The notes: generated by a model not told the origin, from the letters alone. A stretch of DNA of 64,000 bases from Trichobilharzia regenti (GCA_944472135.2 OX235265.1:39219459-39283458), one strand, 5' to 3'. Shown: positions 1 to 10,342, counted from the stretch's first letter. Translations and numbers: made by a program.

Positions 1-895
1 ATTAGTGTTATGAACAACATTAACGTTTAAATAACATCGAATCAATAATAATAATAATGTCAATGGATTACAGTTCGATAGCATCAACATAACAGTGCAC
101 TGAATGAATATCAGGCAGGTAAATTAAGAAAGATTATAATACAAATTGATGAATTTATTGTCTCCAGTAAAGGCTGTCCAGGGCAGTAGAAAGGGCTGGT
201 TGGGCTTGCTTTTTCCACCCACAGAGCACCTGTTGCATAAGGCGAATTGCGATAGCCTCTACTAGTTGGATTATGCGGTACCTGGTTGTTTTTGACAGTT
301 TATATAGTACCCAGTGGATGATGGAAAACGCTTCTTCAATATTGTTTTGTGGCCAGTTTGGACCAGGTGATCTACTATCGAATTATTTTATGGTTTTTAC
401 TACACCTTTATATAGTCACACTGGGAGATGTTCCCAATCGAGCACAAAAAATCAGGTTCCTAGAGCAACGGCCAATGTAACTTACTCTACCACAAGCGCA
501 GTTGAATTGGCAGATACAGTTAGAAATGGCTCATTTAGTTACTTCATCTTTCAATGCAGGCATCACTATCGGTCGTGTAGAAAACATGATTTGTAGTTTA
601 CCAGCATTAAAAGTTCTTTGAGTAGATTTGCCTAACTTGTTATTAATTATTCCCCTAGGTGTGTCACCTTTGAATTTCAGTCGTATATATAACGGCTTTG
701 TGTGTAAAAGAAGGAAGTCCAGCCAGTGACTATTACTACTGTCCTGGCCAGCCTTCAGTTCAGACTATAAATTCATGAATTTGTATTATTATCTTTCTTA
801 ATTCGGTCGTTTGATATTCAGTGTATTGTTGTGTTGATATCATAATTGATTCGATGTTATTTGAACAGCAACATTAATGTTGTTAACAACACTAA
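1..895. mobile_element. Head-to-head pair of truncated Penelope-like elements (inverted repeat)
   Basis: Positions 1 to about 210 are the reverse complement, with scattered mismatches, of about 710-895; both outer ends read as attagtgtt...aacaacatt. The left copy runs on the minus strand and carries a GIY-YIG C-terminus (separate entry). The right copy runs on the plus strand and keeps only the last codons of the same protein around 665-720 (NGFVCKRRK, compare the usual P.LCVQKK). Both then continue into the shared 3' UTR. Inverted, 5'-truncated copies are a known habit of Penelope-like elements. The left end may extend beyond the window. Confidence 0.72.
175..620 (-). pseudogene. PLE C-terminal fragment with GIY-YIG endonuclease remnant
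   Basis: On the minus strand the conceptual translation contains ICQFNCACGRVSYIGR, the family signature C.Y.F.C.CG..YIGRT with one extra residue before YIG. Further on comes VEAIAIRLMQQVLCGWKKQ, matching the PLE C-terminal motif EAIAIR..KP.LCVQKK. The frame is broken several times and no reverse transcriptase remains. In intact PLEs this domain makes the nick used for target-primed reverse transcription. It is a dead fragment. Confidence 0.7.
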
Positions 896-904
896 TTCTT
901 TCAT

Positions 905-1030
905 TATTATGGATATATAAATGTAGAATGTGATGATGAAGGGATTATCGAGAAGAATATTCTTTGTTCAGTAATCATTCTTTAAAAAACACATTCCTAC
1001 TTTTCAAGACTTAGTTTGTAGGAATTTGAT
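905..1030 (+). repeat. PLE 3'-terminal segment
   Basis: The stretch around 915-975 (atggatatataaatgtag, then a purine-rich run ending in a ttctttgttca-like motif) resembles the ends of the PLE copies at about 12655-12715 and 42555-42610. It reads as the common 3' end of one PLE lineage. Confidence 0.5.
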
Positions 1031-1039
1031 ATATTTTAA

Positions 1040-1310
1040 GTTTGATCATGGATTGATATCAGTTAGAGAACCATTAGGAACCAGGGAATATTTTGCGACT
1101 GTTTCGTCCTAGTCTAGGGTTCTTCATCAGAACAGACGCAAGACCTTCAGCTTACGCGACCGCTACCTCCAGCCAATGCCATTGGTGAGTATTTGTACTC
1201 ATATATTATCTGGTGAACCCTACTAGTCTCGACTTCTCACCAGAACTTTCCTCCTGTAGTCAGTCAGTTACTAGTGAGCATCAGATTAATTTTCTACTCT
1301 CCCTTAGCTT
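1040..1310 (-). repeat. SINE-Bb copy, tRNA part deleted
   Basis: The tail (gatcatggattgatatcag), the hammerhead-like block (tttcgtcctag near 1100) and the body (gccaatgccattggtgagta) are in the order of minus-strand SINE-B. The tRNA-like B-box segment is missing between about 1135 and 1160. Confidence 0.65.
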
Positions 1311-1479
1311 GTCCCATTTTTTGGGGGTTAATTTTTTCTCAGTTCACTGATTAGAATTCATGTGTTGGAACCTACACTTTTGTTAGTTGTGAATGCAACT
1401 ATATGTGGTTCAGTTACTTCATATCATTGACCATAAAATCTTTTCTTCTTTAAAGTGACAATCAGAATTGACCGCCTTC

Positions 1480-1565
1480 GATTTTATCTATCAGAATACA
1501 GTTTCTAATGATATAATTTCATTTTGCTTTTATTGAATATTGTATGCTAACATTAATGGATTTAT
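1480..1565 (+). repeat. PLE 3'-end relic
   Basis: The sequence from atacagtttctaatgata to atggatttatta matches, with indels, the PLE 3' end at 12595-12670 (atacagtttctgatatta ... atggatttataac). No coding part is present. Confidence 0.45.
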
Positions 1566-1574
1566 TATTCAAGT

Positions 1575-2035
1575 ATTGGTTAGTAGGGATATGATTGATT
1601 TGTTGGAAAACCTGGAAGTACTAGGCAGTTGTTTCGTCCTATTTTGGGACCTTTCATCAGTACGCCCCCACATCAAGGGTTCGATCCCAGGGCCTTCTAG
1701 TTACTAGGCCGCCGAGCTCGTAGATCGTTAAGCCACTGGGACCCGACCAATTGCTGGCCTATGAATTGCAACTTCTGCCAATTCACGACATAGCTCGACC
1801 GCTAGGCAATGTCTTTGGCGAGTATTTGTCATCACACCCGACCTGCTGTACCTGACTGGTCGCGATTTCCCACTAGAACCCCAGGTAAAAAGTTACATGA
1901 ATAGAGCCGATCGCTAGTGGGCATCTATCTGTTTGATATTCAAGTATTGGTTTGATTGGTTAGAGGACTTCATAATGAGCTGACATCGGTTAGAAAACCA
2001 CTAGAAAACCTGGGAGAACTGGACTGGATTTATAA
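1575..2035 (-). repeat. SINE-Ba copy with inverted tail arm
   Basis: On the minus strand a tRNA-like unit is recognisable (A-box-like tggcttaacg, B-box-like gggatcgaaccct near 1680-1740). It is followed by the hammerhead-like fold and the Ba tail. A second tail copy (1938-2035, gagctgacatcggttagaaaacc) lies at the other end. A foldback layout of this sort recurs in several SINE-B copies of the window. Confidence 0.7.
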
Positions 2036-2174
2036 CCGTTGTTTTTGTCTAATTATTTTTGTTGCTGTTGTTTTTTTTAATAAGTTATGGGGATATTCAA
2101 ATTACATTCATAACTGTTTAGTCGAATATGTTTACTACTATTATATAAAGATTATAAAATATCGCATATAAACG

Positions 2175-2199
<25 letters not shown>
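2175..2199. repeat. (TA)n microsatellite
   Basis: Uninterrupted TA run directly abutting the left arm of the palindrome. Confidence 0.95.
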
Positions 2200-2205
<6 letters not shown>

Positions 2206-2380
2206 ATGTGGTTTTGTTCTCTGAGCTGGATAGTTAGTTTGCGAAGCTTTCATCACCTTACTGGGTGACATCTTCAGCGCATACTTCAAATTGAAGTATG
2301 CGCTGAAGATGTCACCCAGTAAGGTGATGAAAGCTTCGCAAACTAACTATCCAGCTCAGAGAACAAAACCACATCAAAAT
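2200..2380. repeat. Perfect palindrome, 90-bp arms with a 1-nt centre
   Basis: Positions 2200-2289 are the exact reverse complement of 2291-2380 (centre base 2290); I checked this base by base. Symmetry ends at 2199/2381. Each arm carries a hammerhead-like core; on the plus strand it is CTGAAGA at 2303-2309, a stem-loop at 2310-2328 and GAAA at 2329-2332. The sequence after the right arm (cacctgagctacaaatc) is not mirrored. I infer two head-to-head copies of a PLE terminal segment. Such a perfect palindrome is either very young or an assembly/cloning product. Confidence 0.95.
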
Positions 2381-2407
2381 TATCCACCTGAGCTACAAAT
2401 CTTCTCT

Positions 2408-2409
<2 letters not shown>

Positions 2410-2444
<35 letters not shown>
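2410..2444. repeat. (AT)n microsatellite
   Basis: AT run 30 bp beyond the right arm of the palindrome, mirroring the one on its left side. Confidence 0.95.
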
Positions 2445-2447
<3 letters not shown>

Positions 2448-2730
2448 TTTACAGTTCACTGAGCAATAACGTAAATTTTGCTCATATAATATTCACTTTA
2501 TCTGTTTCTAAAGTCCTTCAACGTAAAATACTCCCCATAGACTAGTTTTGTTTTGTGTAAGAAAGAGAGAGAGAAAGTCCCTAAGTCATTAAATTTTATA
2601 ACAATGTTTTTAAAAATTTCGAATCTAATACCGTTGTGTATATATAAAAATTCCGAGAGTATATGTATACTTTTAAATCCATTAATTACGAAACTCCAGC
2701 TATATATTTCGTTTGAATTACTGAGTTAGT

Positions 2731-3095
2731 GTTGGTCAAACCAGAACCTGTCATCAGTCTATGAAGAATTTGGCAATTGATTTTTGCCATGCAGGGAGGT
2801 GTAAGCTGTTAATTTGTGGTCCTTCAGATGCTGATAACCAATGGCTGTAGAGACTACTGAAGGTATAGTTCAAAATCATTCTCCATGGCAAAGATACATT
2901 TACCCTTTGGGATATCTCATATCCCCACTAAACTGTAATATTATTCCGTAGTACTATTCTTTCTCTCTCAATTTGCTACTTGTTATAGTCTTTGTGAATC
3001 CCTTCTCCATTTTTCTGCCCTTGTTTGCTACATGGTAACATGAAGTACTGAACTACTGTGCAAAGTTCTCTGTTGAAACTCAGTCAGTCAGCCAC
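2731..3095 (+). pseudogene. LINE-2 3'-end fragment
   Basis: The order of blocks (gttggtcaaacca..., atcagtcta tgaa, gataaccaatggctg, gtgctacatgg, cgaactactg, caaagttct...ttgaaa) matches the 3' end of the LINE-2 copies at 24280-24633 and 25010-25283. It ends in a short cagt-type tail. Coding capacity is gone. Confidence 0.65.
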
Positions 3096-3139
3096 CACGA
3101 TAATCTCTTCAACCTAGAAAATGCACATGATGTAGTCCT

Positions 3140-4285
3140 TCTACGTGAAGACACTGACTGACAAAATAGAGCACCGTCTTCTGAACACTTTGAGCTGAGC
3201 AGCAATCTTTGAATGTTTAACATGCGATTCACTCCCGTCGAATACATGCTGGATGCTACAGGACTAGAATGGACTACATCGACTCACTCCTAGCTTAAAC
3301 ATGGACAGGAGTGAAGTGGTGGCTGACTGTGTTGATCACTTCACTTATTTGAGGAGTTCCGCCAGTCAGCGTCGGCGGGTTGATCGCTAACGAAATCTCA
3401 CCACGGATACAGTAGGCTTGTTTCACATATGCTGTCCAACTTACGCCATCTCTGGCTTATTAGACGTGATATCCGGTTGGCTGGCTGGCTGGTTGTCGAC
3501 CAAAGGGCGTGTGTACTGCTCAGCAGTCACTTCGCTCTGCCCCCCCTTTATGGATGTGATTGAGACATGGTCATTGAAAGTGGAAGACTTGAATAGGCTG
3601 GTAAGCAGCTGTCTTTGACCGATCATAGGTGTCCGCATTCTATATCCAGTGTTAGGTGGTTTAATAGGGTGAACAATATTGAGGTTAGGCGTCGGTCGAG
3701 GGATAGGTAAGGAAGGAGAAGGGGAAATCAATCAACAAGATTGTGAAGTTACACCGGTTAAGATGGTTAGGATATGTTTTACGCATGCACCGCTAGCCAT
3801 AGATCGCCTTCCTCGACCGAATGGCAATGCTAGCTGATTGATACAGGATGTATCAAGTTGGAAAAGAGTTAGCTAGTGGTGGTCAAACCAAAACATGGCT
3901 TCATCAGTCAATGAAATCCACAACAGTTAGTTTAAGCCAGATAGCCAGTTACACAGGAAGGTTTAGTCTGCTTGACTGACTGGTTTGGGTCCTGGAGACA
4001 ATCGGCGATATAGCTCAAAATCTTCGTTCCCAATGGCTGGCTGCAGATGCGTTTACTCTTTGTGATTTATAATATGCAATAAAATTCTGTTGTTGTTCTT
4101 CCATATTAGTATTCTTTTTGCCTCGTACCTCTGTTTATTGTCTGTCTGTTGAACCGATTTTTACTCTCTTTTCTTGTTTTGTGTGCTACATGGAGTATGG
4201 CAAGTCGAACTACTGCATATATGCATGCAAAGTTCTACGTTGAAACCAGTCATTCATTCATTCAGTCAGTCAGTCCATTGCAATG
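3140..4285 (+). pseudogene. Degenerate LINE-2 copy (RT C-terminal half and 3' end)
   Basis: Decayed equivalents of the LINE-2 reading frame can be followed: FGMRFAP-like region at 3215-3250, the HVDHFTYLG-like region at 3330-3360, the STKGRVYCS region at 3497-3525 and the SETW region at 3565-3575. The 3' UTR ends with a (cattc/cagt) tail at 4250-4285. Frameshifts are frequent. Its first 500 bp share unusual lesions with the inverted copy at 41075-41640. Confidence 0.75.
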
Positions 4286-4289
4286 ATTT

Positions 4290-5225
4290 ATATTTGCGAA
4301 GAAATCTATTCTGAAATCAGTTAACTTCTTTGCTTTTCACAATTTTCCTTTCATACTAAAAATAGATTAGGCTTTTCGCTCTACTCTAGTGAGCGGTAAT
4401 CATTATTAGAAATGTCTACTTAGTTATTATCTTGATTATTATTATTTTTTATTTATCCTACATTAATCCTACTGTTTATAGATGGATGTTCTTTTAGTTA
4501 AGGGAGAAAGTTTACTGCATAATAAAATAGACTTTAGATGAGCTTATTTTTCCACACAGAGTTGACATATTTTCTGATTTATATATATATATAATGCGTC
4601 AACAATGGGTTTTTGCGACTCTGGGGATTTAAAAAATTGTTTGCTTATCTGTCACTAGCGCGTTTCATTAGTGTTTATGTGTCTCAACAGTAGTGCTAAG
4701 CTGTAGAGGAGGTAGGTAATCCACTCATTAGCTTTAATCAAAAGAGTAGACTTTTATGTTAGCTGGAAAAAAATGTTTATAGAAACACACATTGTGAAAA
4801 ATGATGAATTTTGTTCACTTCGACTACATACATAAATCTTGTTATTGCCTAATGTATTGGATTACTGAACATATAAAGTCTCTGTAGAGAGGCATATTAT
4901 ATATTTGATTATTCTGTCAATGCTGATTAAGCTGTCTATTCCAGGATTATATAAGATGATTTGTTTTGATAATTGTTAAGTTTATCAGCTATTCTGATTC
5001 TCAGAATGAATTAAATCGCCTTTATTTTTCTTTTGAAATATAAAAAGTTTGTGTGTCTTGTAGGCTATGAGGTCAAGGTTATAATGATGAAGCTGATGTG
5101 TTGGGGTCATAGTCATTTTTCTATTCTTTTCTTTTCTTTTGCCGCCCCCTATCCTATGTACAGTGTTTATTTATACTTATTATTATGTGAATAAATGGAA
5201 GGCTACTTCAGTGTTTTATATTCCC

Positions 5226-5228
<3 letters not shown>
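4290..5228. other. AT-rich stretch without recognisable gene
   Basis: Contains a short (TA)n at about 4580-4592 and the (AAT)n at 5228-5256 that forms the tail of the next SINE. I see no exon-like ORF with splice sites. Confidence 0.5.
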
Positions 5229-5256
<28 letters not shown>

Positions 5257-5486
5257 TTTTCCTTCACTTTCCTCAGTGGAACATAGGGCTTCAAGCTAGT
5301 GGCTTGAAGTTTCTGTATCAGTGTTTATTTTTTTTTACAGGATGGGGTTGCTAGCCCCATGCCCAACCTTTCCTCTTTACCAGGATTATTTCTGGCTTAG
5401 TGAGGTAAAGGAGTGTGTCGGTCGGGGATCAAACCTCGGACCATATGCATGGTCGGCGAGCGTCCTAACTTCTGTGCCACCGACGC
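5229..5486 (-). repeat. SINE-A, full-length, with 13-bp TSD
   Basis: The minus strand starts with a tRNA-like head (gcgtcggtggcacagaagtt, then a B box read from ggtttgatcccc). Next comes a body (ctttacctcactaagcc..., gctagcaaccccatcctgta, acagaaacttcaagcc) and the 3' end gaagccctatgttccactg, closed by (ATT)n. TSD ttatattccctaa is found at 5216-5228 and 5487-5499. The promoter boxes imply RNA polymerase III transcription. The 3' end equals the last codons of the RTE at 47989, so mobilisation by RTE reverse transcriptase is likely. Confidence 0.9.
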
Positions 5487-5637
5487 TTATATTCCCTAAA
5501 GTGATATTATATTATAAACTTGTTTCAATGGTAGATAATATTGGGTTGGGATTGGTGGGTTCGTTTTATTGCAGTTTCAGCACAGCAGTAGCATGGACAC
5601 ATCATTTGACTACTGTTCTCCCACTGAGAATAGTAGG

Positions 5638-5870
5638 GGTGCGTCGGTTGCACAACGGTAGAGTGCTCGCCAACCACGCATGCGGTTCGGGGTTCGATCC
5701 CTGACTGACGCACTCCTTTACCTCGCTAAGCCGGTAATAAGACCGGTAAAATGGGAAGGTTAGGTATGAGGCTGGCTAGCAACCCCATCCCGTAAAAATA
5801 AATACCATTGCTATCGAAACTTCATTCAAACCCTATGTTCCACTGGGAATGTGAAGGAATAAAAGAAAAG
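5638..5870 (+). repeat. SINE-A, full-length, with 12-bp TSD
   Basis: Plus-strand copy with tRNA-like head gcgtcggttgcacaacggta and B box ggttcgatccc, then body and RTE-like 3' end (accctatgttccactggga). TSD gagaatagtagg at 5626-5637 and 5871-5882. It lies 150 bp from the previous copy in opposite orientation. Confidence 0.9.
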
Positions 5871-6159
5871 GAGAATAGTAGGAAATACACTCCTTTATGT
5901 AGTTATTTTTACATCATCAATAAATTATTAGTTTTTAAAGATATGAAAACTATGTTTCAGCTGGTTGGCATGTAGCAATAAAAATCCACTGACTTAACCC
6001 TTAATTTGCTTTAAGTTTATAGTTCCGGTTTACAGGTCACGTAAACCATTGGTCATAATGTACCCCTTCTTATCCTAACAAGAATACTTAACTAGATTAG
6101 AAGTACATATTATCTTGTAGACTAATCTTATTTTGAGCTTTCAACAAACAAAGAAGATT

Positions 6160-6360
6160 CACACATTTATTCCTTTTTATGAATTTGAATAAAGCAAGAA
6201 CAACAGTGTAGTTTGTGCAGAATAAGAAGATGGTACCGCCATTGTCTATTTCGTCAGCTTCTCATCATCTGCTTCCCACAGTCTAGATAAATTGATATTA
6301 AGTTTATGTACAGAAAAGTTTTAACATACTTGCAAATTGTACATGATGTCAGTTGACATG
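6160..6360 (+). pseudogene. PLE 5'-region relic
   Basis: The segment (ttattcctttttatgaatttgaa, aaagcaagaac, ggtaccg.cattg, tatttcgt, aacatacttgcaaa) matches 53035-53210 in order and the inverse of 54060-54180. The start resembles the PLE N-terminal text (FIPF..FE..K) seen near 46062-46100. Confidence 0.55.
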
Positions 6361-6839
6361 AGATCCCGGACTTAGTGAACAGTGCTTAGAAAATTACACT
6401 TATGTAGTTTCTACACAGATAGTTCAAGTTTAAACAAAGTAAATGTATGCATGGAATAGTAAAAGAGTTACATACTAAAGACGAGAGGTGCGCAAGATGG
6501 TGAGTAACTGGTAAATTAGGTAATAATGAACTGAGTTCAACTCAAATCATAGGGAGAAGAGACTGGCAAATTTACACTGCACTATATCAGAGAGGGGGGG
6601 TTGAGGTTAAAACCGAAGATTACGTCATCAAACAAAGAAAGAAGACATCTAGAGAGTAAAAAGAGCTCACTCTATTTTATAGCTTTTCTTCAGCTGTTGT
6701 TAGCAGCAACATCAAGGGAACCGTATGTATATATATATGCTTAGAACATCTGGCTGCACTAAATTGGTTATTCTTATCATTTGGATGTAAGATTTCAACG
6801 GCCTTTCCATTTTTTTGCTTTTTTCTTCTTTTTATTTCT

Positions 6840-7015
6840 TTGTGTTCTGAGTGGAACATTGGTTTCAGCCTTCGGCTCCAAATTTTTCAGTAATGATGGT
6901 GTTGCCCAACCTTTCCTGTTTACCGCGCTTATTACTGGCTAAGCGAGGTTAAAGAGTGTATCGATCGGGAATAGAACCTCAAACCATGTGGGTGGTTGAT
7001 GAGTGTTCTATCCTA
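6840..7015 (-). repeat. SINE-A, degenerate
   Basis: The 3' end (gagtggaacattgg), body (gttgcccaacctttcctg, ggctaagcgaggttaaagag) and a damaged B box (gggaatagaacct) are in minus-strand SINE-A order. The outermost head is eroded. Confidence 0.7.
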
Positions 7016-7139
7016 TGATATTCTGCCCTATGTTTTGAGATATCATCTGAAATTATTTTCTAGGATTATCCCCCTTGAATAACTACTTTAACTACAAGTC
7101 GATCTCAGGAAGTCTTCTTGAATAACTTATATATATTTT

Positions 7140-7335
7140 TTTCTATTATTGCTTGATTCTACATCGTATTTTCGGTACAAGTATGGAATTTTCAGCATGT
7201 GATATCGGTAGCCCAAATTGTGCAGGCCGACCAATTGATATCAAGTGTGCGTCGTCGGTAAGGGGATCGAACCCTGGACAGTATTCGCATGATTGTCGAG
7301 AGTCCTATAATCGCTGTGCCACCGACGCATATTTT
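7140..7335 (-). repeat. SINE-D copy
   Basis: The minus strand reads a tRNA-like head (gcgtcggtggcacagcg, B box ggttcgatcccc). It is followed by a body unlike SINE-A: the complement of gcttgattctacatcgtatt, tacaagtatggaattttca, gcatgtgatatcggtagc. The same body recurs at 26240-26448 and 53868-54063, which defines the family. Confidence 0.75.
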
Positions 7336-7344
7336 GTGAGATGA

Positions 7345-8025
7345 GAAAGATACACTGTAGAGTGTGTAATATATATCGGTGTGTTCACTCGTAAACTAGG
7401 ATGGTTGGGGGGCGGGGAAGGGGAGAAGGCGAAAGTTGATTAAATAGTTTTCTATCATCAACACACTGTATATTATTAGCTCGTCAAATAAATAAAAAAA
7501 TCATGATTTCTAATTAATTAATTAATTTAATCAAAATCTCTGATAGATAAGGATAATGTTAATGATGTTTAGTTATCCTCTAAATAAATAACCATGATGT
7601 TGTGATGTAGGTTGTTTGTTTCTTTCTAATTGAGATTATTCGTTTGATTGCATAAATTAATTCATGCATGATGATTAACTAACTAACTAACTATCGGACA
7701 TTGTGATTGTTACTGATTATTTTTATTACTATTATTAATCTCATTATTCTTATCGTATTTATTATCTAATGGCTGATGGAAGTATGATCAAATTACTTAT
7801 TACTCTTATTATTTCAACTAATTAACGATATAAAGGACTCTCTGAAAATTGTTTGTATAGAACAAGAGTTTTGATCCGGAATTCAGTTAATGAATTAACC
7901 ATTTCGGCTAAATTATTTAGCCTAATAATCGCATTGATTTATGCAAGGCGGGTGGTGGTGGGGGGGGATAATTTTCTATTCCCTGTTGAATGTGAAGTAC
8001 CAAAATATCAGTGAAGGTAGTTGTT
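7345..8025. other. AT-rich stretch, nothing recognised
   Basis: Holds short ATT, TAAT and (TAAC)n tracts (7676-7692) and a G-rich run at 7957-7968. No exon signature noticed. Confidence 0.4.
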
Positions 8026-8029
8026 TGTG

Positions 8030-8755
8030 TACAACAACAACAACCAGCACCAACACCAATCACCATCAACGGGAGTAATTTAACAGAGGATTATTTCCTT
8101 CACCTATCTAGCCACGAAGAATCATTTCAACTATAGGCAGTCGGAATGGATGCAGATGTCAAAGCTACCTAGTCAAAATCAGAAAGACAAGATACGCCTT
8201 CATCAACCTGAAACTAGTTTGGAAATTTTCTGAACTGACTCAGCATGTGGAGCAAGATTGGAATTTTCAAAATGAATGTGAAGTCAGTCATTCCTTCGAT
8301 ACGGGTCAGAAACTTGCACTGCGTGTCAGTCACGAAAAGGATTTCCAACAGGTTGTCGACTTTTATCAACAACTTCCTCCTTCGCTGGCTCCATATTGAA
8401 GATCAAATGGCCAGAAAGAATTAGTAACATGAAACTCTGACTGGCAATGAACCAACCAATGGCCGATCGCTCAGCAAATATGTAGGAGAAAATGGAGATG
8501 GATTGGGTTTACATTGAGGAAACCGTCGAATGACACCAAGCACCAGGCAATGCTTCGAGTGGAATCCGAATAGGAAGCGACGAGTAGGTCGTCGGTGTCA
8601 CAGTGACATGGAGGACATCGTGTTGGGAGGAGGGGATGAGGGATTGTGGTCACTCTTGGACCCAGCTGAAGATGACGGAGGAAAACAGAAGGGAATGTCG
8701 ATGTGTTGTTAAAGCCCTATGTTCCACTCGGAACCCATGAGAATAATAATAATTA
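8030..8755 (+). pseudogene. RTE (SR2-like) 3' fragment, frameshifted
   Basis: The C-terminal third of the RTE protein can be followed in pieces: the poly-Gln/TTISIN-like region at 8030-8085, FINL.LVW at 8200-8225, KWRW.G at 8490-8510, QAL.WNP.RKRRVGRRCH at 8548-8600, ending at the family terminus aaagccctatgttccac at 8714. Many frameshifts; 5' truncated. Confidence 0.75.
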
Positions 8756-8757
8756 GA

Positions 8758-9190
8758 ATTTAATTGGTGGATGGTGACTAGCAGTAGAATCCAGGATAAA
8801 GCGCACTTCGTCCTATTTGGGACTTGTCATCTGGATGTACCTGCATTTCCCATTGAGTGATGATGTTCCCACCGAGGCTCGAATCCAGTTCCCAGTTTCA
8901 AACTCCAAAGGGTTATCCACTAGAGCACTTGGGTGACGAGAGCCACCTCTTGTGCAGCTGGTCATATTAATTGAATTGAATTTTAGATTTTCCCGTCGAT
9001 TGATTCGATGGAAGTGGGACGAAATGCGCTTTATCTTGGATTCCACTGCTAGTCACCATCCACCAGTTGACTTCTAATTACATGCTCAGACATCGTCGAA
9101 GCATGTGTACAAGAAGTCGACGTGTCAACGTGAGATCGAGCACTTCGGTCCAATCATCAATCGACGGGAAAATCTAAAATTCAATGAAAC
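8758..9190. repeat. SM-alpha-type SINE with inverted terminal arms
   Basis: The left end (ggtggatggtgactagcagt, 8765-8784) is the reverse complement of 9045-9064. Between them lies a tRNA-like unit readable on the minus strand (B box ggattcgagcc, A-box-like gctctagtggataacc). The left arm carries a minus-strand hammerhead with core ATGACAA instead of CTGACGA and GAAG instead of GAAA. The right arm keeps only the 3' half. The tail after the right arm (acttctaattacatgctcag...) is common to all three large SM-alpha copies. SM-alpha ribozymes are known from Schistosoma satellite/SINE DNA. Confidence 0.85.
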
Positions 9191-9479
9191 AAAAAAATAA
9201 TAATAACTGTTTGTGTTCATCACTACTGTTCAGAAGTTTTGTGAATTTCGTTACCGGCTTTTAAACTGTAATCACTCCACTTTCAACATTCCATTATTAT
9301 TATTATTGAGTTTTTGTTTTCTCAGTTACAGATGTCTTATTGTACTGATGAGTAGTAGTACCATTATACAGGAAAACATACATCACAAGGCTTCCCACCC
9401 CCTCCCCCCTTTTGATTTACACTTTTGTTTTGTTGTGTTTCACGACAGCAGGAATATTCATGAAATTATTATTGTTATT

Positions 9480-10205
9480 ATTATTGCTCCCTTGGGTTCC
9501 TAGTGGTACATAGGGCTTCAACTGCACGTCTTCACTTACCACTTCTGTCTTCTGATGTACTTTTCACCTGCATCCATGTTAGTCCATACTCTTTCAACTC
9601 CTCTTCACACCATCTCCTCCTTGTCACCCTTGCATTGACGACCCACTCGCCGCTTCCCTTTCGGGTTTCACTCGAGGGCTTGACGCGCGATGTCACCCAG
9701 CGGTCTCCTCAGCGAGTGTCCGATCCATCTCCACTTTCTCCTGCATATTTGTTCGTTGGCGATTGGTTCTTGCTTTGTTTGTTCCCATAATTCCTTGTTG
9801 GTGATTCTTTCAGGCCATCCGATCTTCAGTATATAGCAAAGACAGTTGTTAATAAAGGTCTGCAACCTTTTGGAAATATTCTTTGTGACGCGCTAAGTTT
9901 CTGATGCGTATAGAAGAACTGATTTTACGTTTATATTGAAAACCCGACTGGATTTTGTTGTTGATGCTGAGTGACAGCGGAAGATTTCCAGATTGATTTC
10001 AGGTTGATGAATGTGTTTCTCGCCTTCTCGATTTGACATCCTCGTCCGTTCCGACTGCCTGTAGTTGAGACAGTGCTGCCTAGAACAGCGAGTGAATGAA
10101 GTAACCTCTTTCAAATCCCTCCCGTTGATGGTGATTGACGTTGGATGTTGTTGTTGGTTGGTTATTTTCATCACCTGCGTCTTGTCTATGTTTACCTGGA
10201 GTCCC
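9480..10205 (-). pseudogene. RTE (SR2-like, subfamily B) 3' fragment
   Basis: Minus strand, 5' truncated, 3' tail (TTATT)n on the plus strand at 9470-9485. Recognisable protein pieces are NIDKTQVMKI, SITINGRDLKEVTSF, TFINNCL.YILKI.WPERI and KWRWIGHSLRRP. These map to residues of about 760-930 of the RTE ORF at 47989-50958. Frameshifts separate them. The upstream end stops next to the 5S-like sequence. Confidence 0.85.
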
Positions 10206-10223
10206 CCCCTCCCGGAGCCACCA

Positions 10224-10342
10224 GTCGGTGACCATACCACGTTGAAAGCACCGGTTCTCGTCCGATCACCGAAGCTAAGCAACGTTGGGCCCTGTTAGTA
10301 CTTGCATGGGTGACCGGCTGGGAATACCGGGTTTTGCCGGCT
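10224..10342 (+). rRNA. 5S rRNA-like sequence, head of a 5S-derived SINE
   Basis: About 119 nt align end to end with eukaryotic 5S rRNA. Visible landmarks are gtcggtgaccataccac, ctcgtccgatcaccgaagct (internal promoter region), gttagtacttgcatgggtga and ggctgggaataccgggt. The ends pair as helix I (gtcggtga with ttgccggc, wobbles allowed) and a TTTT follows. No further 5S copy is seen in the window, and the sequence runs straight into a SINE-A-like body. I therefore take it as a retroposed head rather than a working rRNA gene; a functional dispersed gene cannot be excluded. Confidence 0.85.

Noticed and set aside
7345..8025. LTR retrotransposon
   Set aside because: No paired LTRs, primer-binding site or gag-pol motifs were seen here or elsewhere in the window.
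9503..9790. Plus-strand frame with HRASTARLHLPLLSS
   Set aside because: Recurs wherever the RTE 3' end lies on the minus strand (also 14444); it is antisense to the RTE C-terminus.
10224..10342. Functional 5S rRNA gene
   Set aside because: No second 5S copy is seen in the window, and the unit runs into a SINE body. A retroposed SINE head is the simpler reading, though it cannot be excluded without genome context.
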